From the NCBI RefSeq assembly GCF_003702705.1, contig NZ_QZMN01000002.1:186001-250000 (forward strand): a DNA stretch of 64,000 nucleotides. The letters are read 5' to 3'. Each line of letters opens with the position of its first letter. Within the stretch, counting starts at the first letter, position 1. This DNA is from Ornithinimicrobium cerasi (GTDB taxonomy: Bacteria > Actinomycetota > Actinomycetes > Actinomycetales > Dermatophilaceae). Below are positions 26,536-34,058 of the stretch, in pieces. Position numbers and translations under genes: made by a program. The notes below the pieces were generated by a model. It searched no databases and had not been told where the DNA came from. It saw only the letters and a program-made list of their open reading frames with translations.

Positions 26536-27147
26536 TCACAGGCCGCGCACCCGGAGCGCCGCCTGCGTGCGGTCCTGGACCTGCAGCTTGGTGAGCACCC
26601 TGGCCACGTGGTTCTGCACCGTCTTCAGGCTGATCCCGAGCTCGCGGGCGATCTGGGCGTTGCTGCGACCCTGCCCCAGCGCCGCGAGCACCTCGGCCTC
26701 CCGGGGGGTCAGGTCGTGCACCGCCCAGCGGCCCGCCCCACCGGCGAGCAGGTGCTGCGCCACCCCGGTGCCCAGGACCGCGCCGCCCGAGGACACCGTG
26801 CGGAGAGCGGCGAGCACCTCCTCCTGCGCCGCTCCCTTGAGGAGGTAGCCGCGGGCCCCGAGCCGGAGCGCCGCGACCACGGTGTCGTCGTCGTCGACCA
26901 TCGTCAGCACGAGGACGGCGACCGGCGGCGCCGACGCGGCGATCTGTCTGGTCGCCTCCAGCCCGCTCGTGCCCGGCAGGTTGAGGTCCATGAGGACGAC
27001 GTCGGGCCGCAGCCGCAGGGCCGCCGCGACGGCGGCGGCACCGCCGCCGACCGCACCCACGACCTCGACGTCCTCGACGGTCCGCAGCAGCGACTGCAGG
27101 CCGTCGCGGAACAGCGGGTGGTCGTCGACGACCAGGACCCGGATCAT
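26536..27147 (-). CDS. NarL/LuxR-type response regulator
   Basis: A 203-residue DNA-binding regulator. The receiver domain shows DD (about 8-9), the phospho-accepting Asp in LMDLNLPG (Asp about 54) and the late Lys in LLKGA. The C-terminal LuxR helix-turn-helix reads LTPREAEVLAALGQGRSNAQ then LKTVQNHVARVL. It is the partner of the sensor kinase just upstream: ATG 27147 overlaps the kinase stop by four bases (ATGA). Target genes are unknown; the membrane protein gene at 29153 is a candidate because it begins the same gene run. Confidence 0.92.
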   Translation of the reverse strand: MIRVLVVDDHPLFRDGLQSLLRTVEDVEVVGAVGGGAAAVAAALRLRPDVVLMDLNLPGTSGLEATRQIAASAPPVAVLVLTMVDDDDTVVAALRLGARGYLLKGAAQEEVLAALRTVSSGGAVLGTGVAQHLLAGGAGRWAVHDLTPREAEVLAALGQGRSNAQIARELGISLKTVQNHVARVLTKLQVQDRTQAALRVRGL

Positions 27148-29138
27148 CCGGCACCACCTGCCAGGGGCGACCCCTGCGGGGCGGCCGCCCCGAGCGGCAG
27201 CTCGAGCCGCACCCGGGTGCCTCGCCCGGGCGAGCTCGCCACCGCCAGCCGCCCGCCGAGCTCCTCGGCCCGCTCGCGCATGCTGCCCAGGCCGACACCG
27301 CCCGGACGGGGGGCGGCCGTGCCGTCGCCGTCGTCCAGCACCTCGACCAGGAGCTCGCCGGTCACGACCCGCAGCACCACCCGGACCGTCGTCGCGTGCG
27401 CGTGGCGCAGCGCGTTGGACAACGCCTCCTGGACCACCCGGTAGGCGGCCACCTCCACCGCGGCGGGCAGCTCCGGCAGCTCCTCGACGTCGAGGTCCAC
27501 CCGGGTGTCGCGGGACCGGGCGGTGAGCTGCTCGAGCGCCCCCGCCAGCCCCAGGTCGCTCAGCGGGGCCGGGCGCAGCCCCTCGACGATCCGACGCACG
27601 TCGACGACCGCGGCCTGCACGGCGCCCCGCAGCCGGAGCAGCTCCGCGTCGGGGTCCTCCAGCCCGGGCCACCGGTTGCGCAGCTCGTCCACGTTGAGGG
27701 TGAGGCTGGCCAGGGAGGGACCGAGACCGTCGTGCAGGTCGCGGCGCAGCCGTCGGCGCTCCTCCTCACGGGCCAGGACGAGCCGGTGCTGCGCCCCCCG
27801 CAACCCCTCCACCAGGCCCGCCGCATGGACGACCCCGCCCAGCTGGCTCTCGACGTCGTCGAGCAGCCGGCGGTCCGCGTCCCGCAGCCCGCTGCTGCGG
27901 CGGGCCCACAGCAGGGACCCCACCGGCCGGCCGTAGGCCGTGAGCGGGTCCTCCTGAAGGTCGGCCCCCTCGCGCCCGGCGGCGGCGAGCACGGCCCCGC
28001 CAGCGTCGCGGATCTCCACGCGGTCCAGCCGCAGCGTGGTGGCCAGCTCGTCCGCGAGCGTCCCCAGGAGCGCCGGCACGTCGGCCGCGTCGCCCAGCCT
28101 GCGGGCGGTCGCCCCGAGCACCTCCCCCGGCTCGGCCCACTGCCCGTAGGTCAGCCGGGACACCCCGCGCTGCAGCGCGTCACGCAGCGGGGCGAAGGTG
28201 ACCGCCACGACCCCGGCCGCGAGCCAGGGCAGCCAGTCGGCGCCCCGCTCGTCGAGCACCGCGCCCGCCCCGGCGACGGTGGCGGCATACAGGAGCGCGA
28301 CGACCGCCGACAGGGCGAGGTAGGTGAGCGTCCGGGAGACCGCGAGCTGCACGTCGTAGAGCCTGCGCTGCAGGACCGCCACCGCGACCGCGACGGGCAC
28401 CGGGACGCTCACCAGCGCGAACAGCCAGGGCCGGGCGAGGTCGGTGGCGAGGAGAGGCAGGAGGAGGACCGGGGGGACGAAGGCCAGCGCGAGCCAGAGC
28501 AGCTGCTGCTGGCGGAGGGTGTCGCCGGTGCGCCAGCGGTGGACCAGCCCGGCGATGGCGACCACGAGCGCGGCGACGCAGGCCGCCAGCCCCGCCAGGG
28601 CCACCGTGTCGGCGACCGGGCGGAGCGCCTCGGGCAGCCCGGTGGGGTTCCGCACCCCGCTCGCCCGCCGGTCGAGGGGCACCGGCGCCAGCAGGGTGGC
28701 CAGCGTGAACAGCGCGACCGCACCCCCCACGACCGCTCCGGGAAGCCGACGCCCCGGCCAGGGCGCGCGCCCGTCCGGGAGGACGAAGGGCACCACGATC
28801 ACCAGGGTCAGCCAGCCCAGGGCCCGGCTCGCCGTGCCGAGCGTCACCGCCCAGGCCGCCGCGTCCCCGGCACCGAGGTGCAGGCCGAGCGCGAGCGACC
28901 CCTCGCCCAGGCCCCATGCCGCGGAGCCGGTGGCGAGCAGCCTTCCCACGAGGTGACGGGGTCGCGCGGCGGCCACGAGCACGGACACCGCGCCGTAGGC
29001 CAGGACCACGACGGCCACGCACACCTCGTCGACGGGGACCCGGTCGGGCTCCTGCACCCTCGCGAGCGCGACGTTGACGACGGCCCCCGCGGCCCCCGCG
29101 AGCGCGAGCAGCACCGCGGGGAGCAGCGGCAGCCTCAT
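27144..29138 (-). CDS. membrane sensor histidine kinase (NarX/LiaS-type, HisKA_3)
   Basis: A 664-residue kinase. About seven or eight hydrophobic segments fill residues 1-330 (no obvious extracellular domain), then a GAF-like region (about 360-440), the HisKA_3 dimerisation helix with the phospho-His in RRDLHDGLGPSL (about 468), and an HATPase domain with EALSNALRHAHA and the G box GLGSMRERAEELGG. The start is ATG 29138, preceded by GAGGTG. The many membrane segments suggest an intramembrane-sensing kinase that responds to the envelope. It is coupled to the response regulator by a four-base overlap. Confidence 0.9.
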   Translation of the reverse strand: MRLPLLPAVLLALAGAAGAVVNVALARVQEPDRVPVDEVCVAVVVLAYGAVSVLVAAARPRHLVGRLLATGSAAWGLGEGSLALGLHLGAGDAAAWAVTLGTASRALGWLTLVIVVPFVLPDGRAPWPGRRLPGAVVGGAVALFTLATLLAPVPLDRRASGVRNPTGLPEALRPVADTVALAGLAACVAALVVAIAGLVHRWRTGDTLRQQQLLWLALAFVPPVLLLPLLATDLARPWLFALVSVPVPVAVAVAVLQRRLYDVQLAVSRTLTYLALSAVVALLYAATVAGAGAVLDERGADWLPWLAAGVVAVTFAPLRDALQRGVSRLTYGQWAEPGEVLGATARRLGDAADVPALLGTLADELATTLRLDRVEIRDAGGAVLAAAGREGADLQEDPLTAYGRPVGSLLWARRSSGLRDADRRLLDDVESQLGGVVHAAGLVEGLRGAQHRLVLAREEERRRLRRDLHDGLGPSLASLTLNVDELRNRWPGLEDPDAELLRLRGAVQAAVVDVRRIVEGLRPAPLSDLGLAGALEQLTARSRDTRVDLDVEELPELPAAVEVAAYRVVQEALSNALRHAHATTVRVVLRVVTGELLVEVLDDGDGTAAPRPGGVGLGSMRERAEELGGRLAVASSPGRGTRVRLELPLGAAAPQGSPLAGGAG

Positions 29139-29152
29139 GTCATCACCTCGTC

Positions 29153-29854
29153 TCAAGTGTGCCGGACCCCGACCGCCGACGGGAGGGTGCTGACCGCGGC
29201 CGGCACGGGGCGGCGCAGCAGCGAGACGCCGACGCCCGTCCACCACAGCAGCCACAGCGGCATCGCGTAGGTGATGCCCACGGCGGCGGCCGGCAGGGCG
29301 AGCAGCGTCAGCCCGCCCACCGTGACACCGCCCCACCCGGTCCACCGGGTCAGCGAGCGGTCGGTCAGCGCGGCCACGCCCAGGCCGAGCGCCGTGACGC
29401 CCATGAGCGGCAGCACCGCCAGGTAGGCGAAGTTGCGGACGTTGTTGACCAGCAGCACGGTCTCCAGGGCCATGCCTCCGTCGGACGCCCACGCGGCGGC
29501 GGCACCGGCCGGGAAGGCGGCGCCGACCAGCACCACGACGTAGCCCAGCCCGGCGCCCCAGCCGGTCTGCGCCGCCAGCGCACCGACGGCGGAGCGGCGG
29601 CCGAGCGACTGCGCGAGGTAGGTCACCGCGAGCAGGAGGACGACGAGCCCGGCCGTGACCACGGCCAGACCGGTGAGCGCGGCGGCGAGGCCGCGGCCGG
29701 ACAGCGAGTGCTCGAGCCCCTCCTGGCCGACGTGGACGACCGGTGGCCCGCTCACGAGCATCGACACGACGGACGCGGCGACGAAGAGCAGGGCCGCGAC
29801 GCCGGCGCTGCGGCGCAGCGGTCCGTCCTCGAGGGTCGTCGGGAGATGGTGCAT
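29153..29854 (-). CDS. six-segment membrane protein of unknown function
   Basis: A 233-residue protein with about six hydrophobic helices and a short hydrophilic N-terminus (MHHLPTTLEDGPLRR). The overall layout recalls DUF4386-like membrane proteins, but I cannot confirm a family. AGGAGG stands before ATG 29854. It ends 14 bases before the sensor kinase start, so it is probably the first gene of a three-gene operon and may be an accessory or sensed component. Confidence 0.65.
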   Translation of the reverse strand: MHHLPTTLEDGPLRRSAGVAALLFVAASVVSMLVSGPPVVHVGQEGLEHSLSGRGLAAALTGLAVVTAGLVVLLLAVTYLAQSLGRRSAVGALAAQTGWGAGLGYVVVLVGAAFPAGAAAAWASDGGMALETVLLVNNVRNFAYLAVLPLMGVTALGLGVAALTDRSLTRWTGWGGVTVGGLTLLALPAAAVGITYAMPLWLLWWTGVGVSLLRRPVPAAVSTLPSAVGVRHT

Positions 29855-29960
29855 GGTGGGCCTCCTCGGCAGAGCTACGGTGTGGTCCCACCACCGTCCC
29901 GCCCCGGGGTATGCCGTCGCGAGAGCACTCTTCCCGGGTGACCCGGGAACTTCTCCCGGG

Positions 29961-31610
29961 TCACCCCCCGGCCGGCCGGTCCCGCTCGGGGGGCGACCCG
30001 GGCAGCTCGACCACGAACTCGGTCCGGCCCGGGACCGAGGTCGCCGTGACCCGGCCGCCGTGCGCCTGGACGACGGCGGCGACGATGGCCAGCCCGAGCC
30101 CGCTGCTGCCGGACCCCCGGGAGCGTGAGGTGTCGCCCCGGCGGAAGCGCTCGAAGACGTGCGGCAGGAGCTCGGCCGGGATGCCCGGCCCGTCGTCGCT
30201 CACGCTGAGCCGCACCCCGGTCCGGCCCTGCTCCTCGACGGCCCCCAGCGCGGTGGTGACCGTCGTGCCGGGCGGCGTGTGCACCCGCGCGTTGGACAGG
30301 AGGTTGACCACGACCTGGTGGAGGCGGTCGTGGTCACCCGGGACGGTGAGCGGTTCGGCCGGCAGCACGAGCTCCCACCGGTGGTCCGGCCCGGAGGCGC
30401 GGGCGTCACCGACGGCGTCCACGAGCAGGACGGACAGGTCGACCGGGTCCCGGTGCGGCCCGACGCCCCCGCCGCCCCCGTCCTCGTCCCCGTCCCCGGC
30501 CTCGGCCCCGGCCCCGGCCCTGTCCTCGCCCCCGGCCCCGCCCCTGCCCGGGCCGGAGTCGAGCCGGGCGAGCAGCAGCAGGTCCTCGACGAGCGCGGAC
30601 ATCCGCACCGCCTCCGACTCCACACGCTGCAGGGCGTGCGCGACGTCGGGCGGGACCGGCTCCGGGACGCGGCGGACGAGCTCGGCATACCCCCGGATCG
30701 CGGTGAGCGGCGTGCGCAGCTCGTGGCTCGCGTCCGCCACGAACTGGCGCACCTGGCGCTCGCTCGTCTCCCGGGCCGTCAGCGCTGCGGCGACGTGGCC
30801 GAGGAGACGGTTGAGGGCGGCCCCGACCTGGCCGACCTCGGTGCGCGGGTCGGTGTCGGCCTCGGGCACCCGGTGCGGCAGGACCACCTCGCCGGTGTCC
30901 AGGGGCAGCTCGGCCACCCGGGAGGCGGTCGCGGCGACCCGGTCCAGCGGACGGAGGGCCCGCCGCAGGAGTGCGGCGCCGACGACGGCAGCCAGCAGGA
31001 GGCCGGCGGCGGCGACGAGGGCGATCGTCCCCGCCAGGCGCGCGACCGTGTCCTGGACCCCGGCGAGCGAGAGCCCGGTGACGACGACCGACCCGTCGGG
31101 CCCCGGGAGCGCCGCCACGCGGTAGTCCCCCAGGTCCGGGCCGAGGTCGACGGTCGTCGGCGCGCCGTCGGTGGGGACCCGCCCCAGCGCGGCGACGTCG
31201 GTGCCCTCGACCGGCTGGCCGGTGCCGGTGCGGTCGAGCACCGCGACGCGCTGGACCTCGCCGTCGACGACGGCGGCGGCGAGGGTGTCCTCGGGCTGCC
31301 CGGGGATCTCGAGGAAGCCGGGGACCATGTCGTGCCTGCCGGGGCCCATGTGGCCCTGACCCATCGGCCCCTGCCCCTGCCCCGGCCCGCCGGTGCCGTC
31401 CTCCCCGGTCGGCACCCGGCCGGCGGCGCGCCCGGCCCGCTCGACCGCGGTCGCGAGCTGGGCGTCCAGGCGGTCGGTGAGCACCCGGTCGACCGCCACG
31501 ACGCTGAGCACGGTGATGGTGGCGGCGACGACGGCCAGGAGCGCCAGGACGGCGACGAGGACGCGCCGGCGCAGGGTCCAGCGCGACGGGCGCAGGCCCG
31601 CCGTGCTCAC
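29961..31610 (-). CDS. HAMP-domain sensor histidine kinase
   Basis: A 549-residue kinase with classical layout: first membrane helix (about 17-40), an extracellular sensor region (about 41-165), second helix (about 168-190), HAMP, HisKA with phospho-His in DASHELRTPLTAIRGYAE (His about 297) and HATPase with NLLSNARVH and DDGPGIP. The sensor loop carries a Gly/Met/His-rich stretch GQGPMGQGHMGPGRHDM (about 70-86), which could bind a metal. The insert of mostly Gly/Ala/Glu before the ATP domain is low complexity. GTG 31610 overlaps the regulator stop as GTGA. The layout resembles mycobacterial TrcS. Confidence 0.9.
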   Translation of the reverse strand: MSTAGLRPSRWTLRRRVLVAVLALLAVVAATITVLSVVAVDRVLTDRLDAQLATAVERAGRAAGRVPTGEDGTGGPGQGQGPMGQGHMGPGRHDMVPGFLEIPGQPEDTLAAAVVDGEVQRVAVLDRTGTGQPVEGTDVAALGRVPTDGAPTTVDLGPDLGDYRVAALPGPDGSVVVTGLSLAGVQDTVARLAGTIALVAAAGLLLAAVVGAALLRRALRPLDRVAATASRVAELPLDTGEVVLPHRVPEADTDPRTEVGQVGAALNRLLGHVAAALTARETSERQVRQFVADASHELRTPLTAIRGYAELVRRVPEPVPPDVAHALQRVESEAVRMSALVEDLLLLARLDSGPGRGGAGGEDRAGAGAEAGDGDEDGGGGGVGPHRDPVDLSVLLVDAVGDARASGPDHRWELVLPAEPLTVPGDHDRLHQVVVNLLSNARVHTPPGTTVTTALGAVEEQGRTGVRLSVSDDGPGIPAELLPHVFERFRRGDTSRSRGSGSSGLGLAIVAAVVQAHGGRVTATSVPGRTEFVVELPGSPPERDRPAGG

Positions 31611-32350
31611 GGCGCCGGCTTCAGCAGGTAGCCGGCGCCACGGAGGGTGTGGATCATGGGGGTCCGCCCGGCGTCGATCTTCTTGCGCAGGTAGGAGATG
31701 TAGAGCTCGACGATGTTGGCCTGGCCGCCGAAGTCGTAGTTCCACACCCGGTCGAGGATCTGGGCCTTGCTCAGCACCCGGCGGGGGTTGCGCATGAGGT
31801 AGCGCAGGAGCTCGAACTCGGTGGCGGTGAGCTCGACGGGGTCACCGGCACGCCATACCTCGTGGCTGTCCTCGTCGAGGACGAGGTCGCCGACGACCAG
31901 CTGCGGGTCCGGCGTGACGGCCACGACCGCGTGGTTGCGGCGCACCAGCCCGCGCAGCCGCGCGACGACCTCCTCGAGGCTGAACGGCTTGGTGACGTAG
32001 TCGTCGCCCCCGGCGGTCAGCCCGGCGACCCGGTCCTCCACCGCGTCACGGGCGGTGAGGAAGAGGACGGGCACGTCGTCGTCGCGGGCGCGCAGCCGGT
32101 GCAGGACGCTGAGTCCGTCGAGGTCGGGGAGCATGACGTCGAGCACCACCACGTCCGGTCCGAACTCGCGGACCTCGCGGAGCGCGGCGTGCCCGGTGGC
32201 CGCGGTCCGCACGTCCCACCCCTCGTAGCGCAGCGCCATGCGCAGCAGGTCGGTGAGCATCGGCTCGTCGTCGACGACCAGGACCCGCACCGGCGAGCCG
32301 TCGGTCCGGGTCAGCTGCGGCGGCGGGGGGGACGCAGCGGCCGGGGTCAT
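31607..32350 (-). CDS. OmpR/PhoB-type response regulator (TrcR-like)
   Basis: A 247-residue regulator. The receiver has VVDDEP (about 26-30), the phospho-acceptor in VVLDVMLPDLDG (Asp about 71) and the switch Lys in YVTKPF. The C-terminal winged helix shows LTATEFELLRYLMRNPRRVL and ELYISYLRKKID, then the RGAGYLL hairpin. ATG 32350 is chosen because AGGAGG lies six bases upstream; GTG 32356 would be too close to it. Together with the kinase at 29961 it forms a complete two-component system placed next to a metal-related permease, though no regulatory link is shown. Confidence 0.92.
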   Translation of the reverse strand: MTPAAASPPPPQLTRTDGSPVRVLVVDDEPMLTDLLRMALRYEGWDVRTAATGHAALREVREFGPDVVVLDVMLPDLDGLSVLHRLRARDDDVPVLFLTARDAVEDRVAGLTAGGDDYVTKPFSLEEVVARLRGLVRRNHAVVAVTPDPQLVVGDLVLDEDSHEVWRAGDPVELTATEFELLRYLMRNPRRVLSKAQILDRVWNYDFGGQANIVELYISYLRKKIDAGRTPMIHTLRGAGYLLKPAP

Positions 32351-32437
32351 GCTCACCCTCCTACCGTGCGGGGGCGCGCTGTGCGCCGTCTGTGCACGTC
32401 CTGTGAGGAGCGTATGCCGTGACGCCCGGCCCGGGCG

Positions 32438-33445
32438 TCAGGGCAGCCAGAGGGGCGCGAGCCACCCGGTCAGGCAGGCCGACACGAGCAGGGTGCCGAC
32501 GACGAGGGCGACCACCCGCCAGCGCGCGACGACGAGCATGCCGCTGACCGCACCCACGCTCGTCCCCGCCCCGGTGACGAGGAACGCCAGGGCCGGCCCG
32601 GCACCCATACCCCCGTCCATGAGGGAGGCCACGAGGGGAAGCGAGCCGTCGGTGTTGAGGTAGACCGGGATGCCGAGGAGGGCCGCGAGCGGGACGGCGG
32701 TGAGGGCGTTGCCGTCGCCGAGGTGCTGCTCGAAGAAGGACCCGGGGACGAGCTCGATGAGCAGGTAGCCGAGGGAAGCGAACGCCAGGAAGAAGACCGC
32801 CAGCCTGCGTCCGTTGGCGACGACGGCGACGAGGAAGTCGCGGTGGCGGGAGGCGTGGACGCGCTCACGGTCCGGCCGATCCGTCGGGTATGCCGCGCCG
32901 CTCGCCCGGGTCGGGGGTGCCGTGGAGGTGCCGGAGGCCGCGGCCACGAGCTCCCGCTCCGGCGCCGCGGCCTGGACCGTCGTCGCGGCCACCCGGGACT
33001 GCCCCGCCAGCCAGCCGTGACGCTCGAGCACCCAGGCGGCAGTCCCTCCGAGCAGCCCGACACCCACGGCGGCGAGGACGAAGGTCGTGGCGAAGGCGGG
33101 ACCGAAGAGGCCGACCGACAGGGCGTACTCCCCCGGGCTGGTCAGGGGTGAGGACGCGAGGAAGGCCACGACCGGGGCCCACGGCACGGACGCGGCGAGC
33201 GAGCCGAGCACGACCGCCATCGTGCCGCAGGAGCAGAAGGGGGTGAGCGCCCCGAGGGCGACCGCCCCGAGGACCGCGACCGGCGTGCTGCGCCGCAGCC
33301 ACGCGCCGAGCCGGTCGGTGCCGACGTAGACCTGGATCGCCGAGGCGAGCACGATGCTCAGCACGAGGTAGGGCCAGGTGGCGCTCAGCGTGGCGAGCAC
33401 CTGGGTGAGGACGCGGAGGGCAAGATCGGTGGACCAGGACAGCAT
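32438..33445 (-). CDS. permease of the DUF318/UPF0718 family (ArsP-like)
   Basis: A 335-residue membrane protein of about eight helices in two halves joined by a cytoplasmic linker (about 155-200). The conserved LTPFCSCGTMAVV (about 68-80) carries the Cys-x-Cys pair, and SSPLTSPGEY follows. The second half has VYLNTDGSLPLV. The family includes ArsP, which exports trivalent organoarsenicals, and YraQ. The divergent ArsR-type regulator with a Cys-Cys pair supports metalloid efflux. AAAGGAG is well spaced before ATG 33445. Calling it ArsP rather than a general permease is inference. Confidence 0.8.
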   Translation of the reverse strand: MLSWSTDLALRVLTQVLATLSATWPYLVLSIVLASAIQVYVGTDRLGAWLRRSTPVAVLGAVALGALTPFCSCGTMAVVLGSLAASVPWAPVVAFLASSPLTSPGEYALSVGLFGPAFATTFVLAAVGVGLLGGTAAWVLERHGWLAGQSRVAATTVQAAAPERELVAAASGTSTAPPTRASGAAYPTDRPDRERVHASRHRDFLVAVVANGRRLAVFFLAFASLGYLLIELVPGSFFEQHLGDGNALTAVPLAALLGIPVYLNTDGSLPLVASLMDGGMGAGPALAFLVTGAGTSVGAVSGMLVVARWRVVALVVGTLLVSACLTGWLAPLWLP

Positions 33446-33458
33446 GGACGCTCCTTTG

Positions 33459-33495
33459 CATAGATGACTGTCTAATGATTAGATGACTATCTATG
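33459..33495. promoter_or_regulatory. double ArsR-type operator
   Basis: Two near-identical 14-bp palindromes, TAGATGACTGTCTA (33461-33474) and TAGATGACTATCTA (33480-33493), each TAGA-N6-TCTA, are separated by five bases. The outer CATAGAT/ATCTATG (33459-33465, 33489-33495) forms a further inverted repeat. The right copy overlaps the arsR start codon and the left copy lies just before the permease ribosome-binding site, so one regulator could close both divergent genes. The block is AT-rich against its surroundings. Confidence 0.7.
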
Positions 33496-33879
33496 AATGC
33501 TTCGCCGCTGTCAACAGATTCCCCGAGTGCCACCGCGCGCCTGGCCGAGCTGTGCTGCGCACCGCTGCTGGCCGAGGAGCTGGGGGCCGGGGACGCCGAC
33601 CTGCTGGCCCGGGCGCTCCGGACGCTGGCCGACCCCGTGCGCCTGCGGATCGTGAGCCGCATCCGGACGAGCGAGGACGGCCGCTCGACCACGACCGCCC
33701 TGGCCGCCCACCTCGGCCTGACCCAGCCGACCGTCTCCCACCACCTCGGGACGCTGCACGACGCCGGCTTCCTCGTCCGCGAACGGGCGGGGCGCCAGAC
33801 CTGGTACTCCGTGGAGCCGGACGCGTTCGAGGCGATGCAGCAGCTCCTCGACCCGGCCCCGGGACGCCCGTCCGCCTGA
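33493..33879 (+). CDS. ArsR-family metalloid-sensing repressor
   Basis: A 128-residue winged-helix regulator. LADPVRLRIVSRI (about 47-59) is the ArsR dimer/helix signature, TQPTVSHHLGTLHDAGFL (about 78-95) is the recognition helix, and RQTWYSV the wing. A vicinal Cys pair in LAELCCAPLL (about 21-22) is placed as in Corynebacterium-type ArsR proteins that bind As(III) through an N-terminal CC. The start codon lies within the operator, so binding would block its own transcription. It is divergent from the ArsP-like permease, its likely target. Confidence 0.9.
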   Translation: MNASPLSTDSPSATARLAELCCAPLLAEELGAGDADLLARALRTLADPVRLRIVSRIRTSEDGRSTTTALAAHLGLTQPTVSHHLGTLHDAGFLVRERAGRQTWYSVEPDAFEAMQQLLDPAPGRPSA

Positions 33880-33915
33880 GCCGGGGGGCGGTGCGCCCGG
33901 AGTCACGGGCGGTGG

Positions 33916-33994
33916 CGTTCCGCCCGACGGGCACATTGGATCAGATCGGCGCAACGCCGCAGGAAGCCGTCGAATGTGCCCGTCCGGCGGAACG
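33916..33994. repeat. 79-bp inverted-repeat element, copy 1
   Basis: Arms CGTTCCGCCCGACGGGCACATT-like at 33916-33937 and 33973-33994 pair at 21 of 22 positions around a 35-base loop. A related element of almost the same length lies at 35583-35663, on the other side of the photolyase gene. It could be a REP/MITE-type element, an RNA hairpin terminator or a protein site. Confidence 0.75.
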
Positions 33995-34058
33995 GTGGCC
34001 GGGGCGCAGGTCTACGACACCGTCGCGGGCCGAGCGCCGAGCAGTGCCCCTATCGTCG

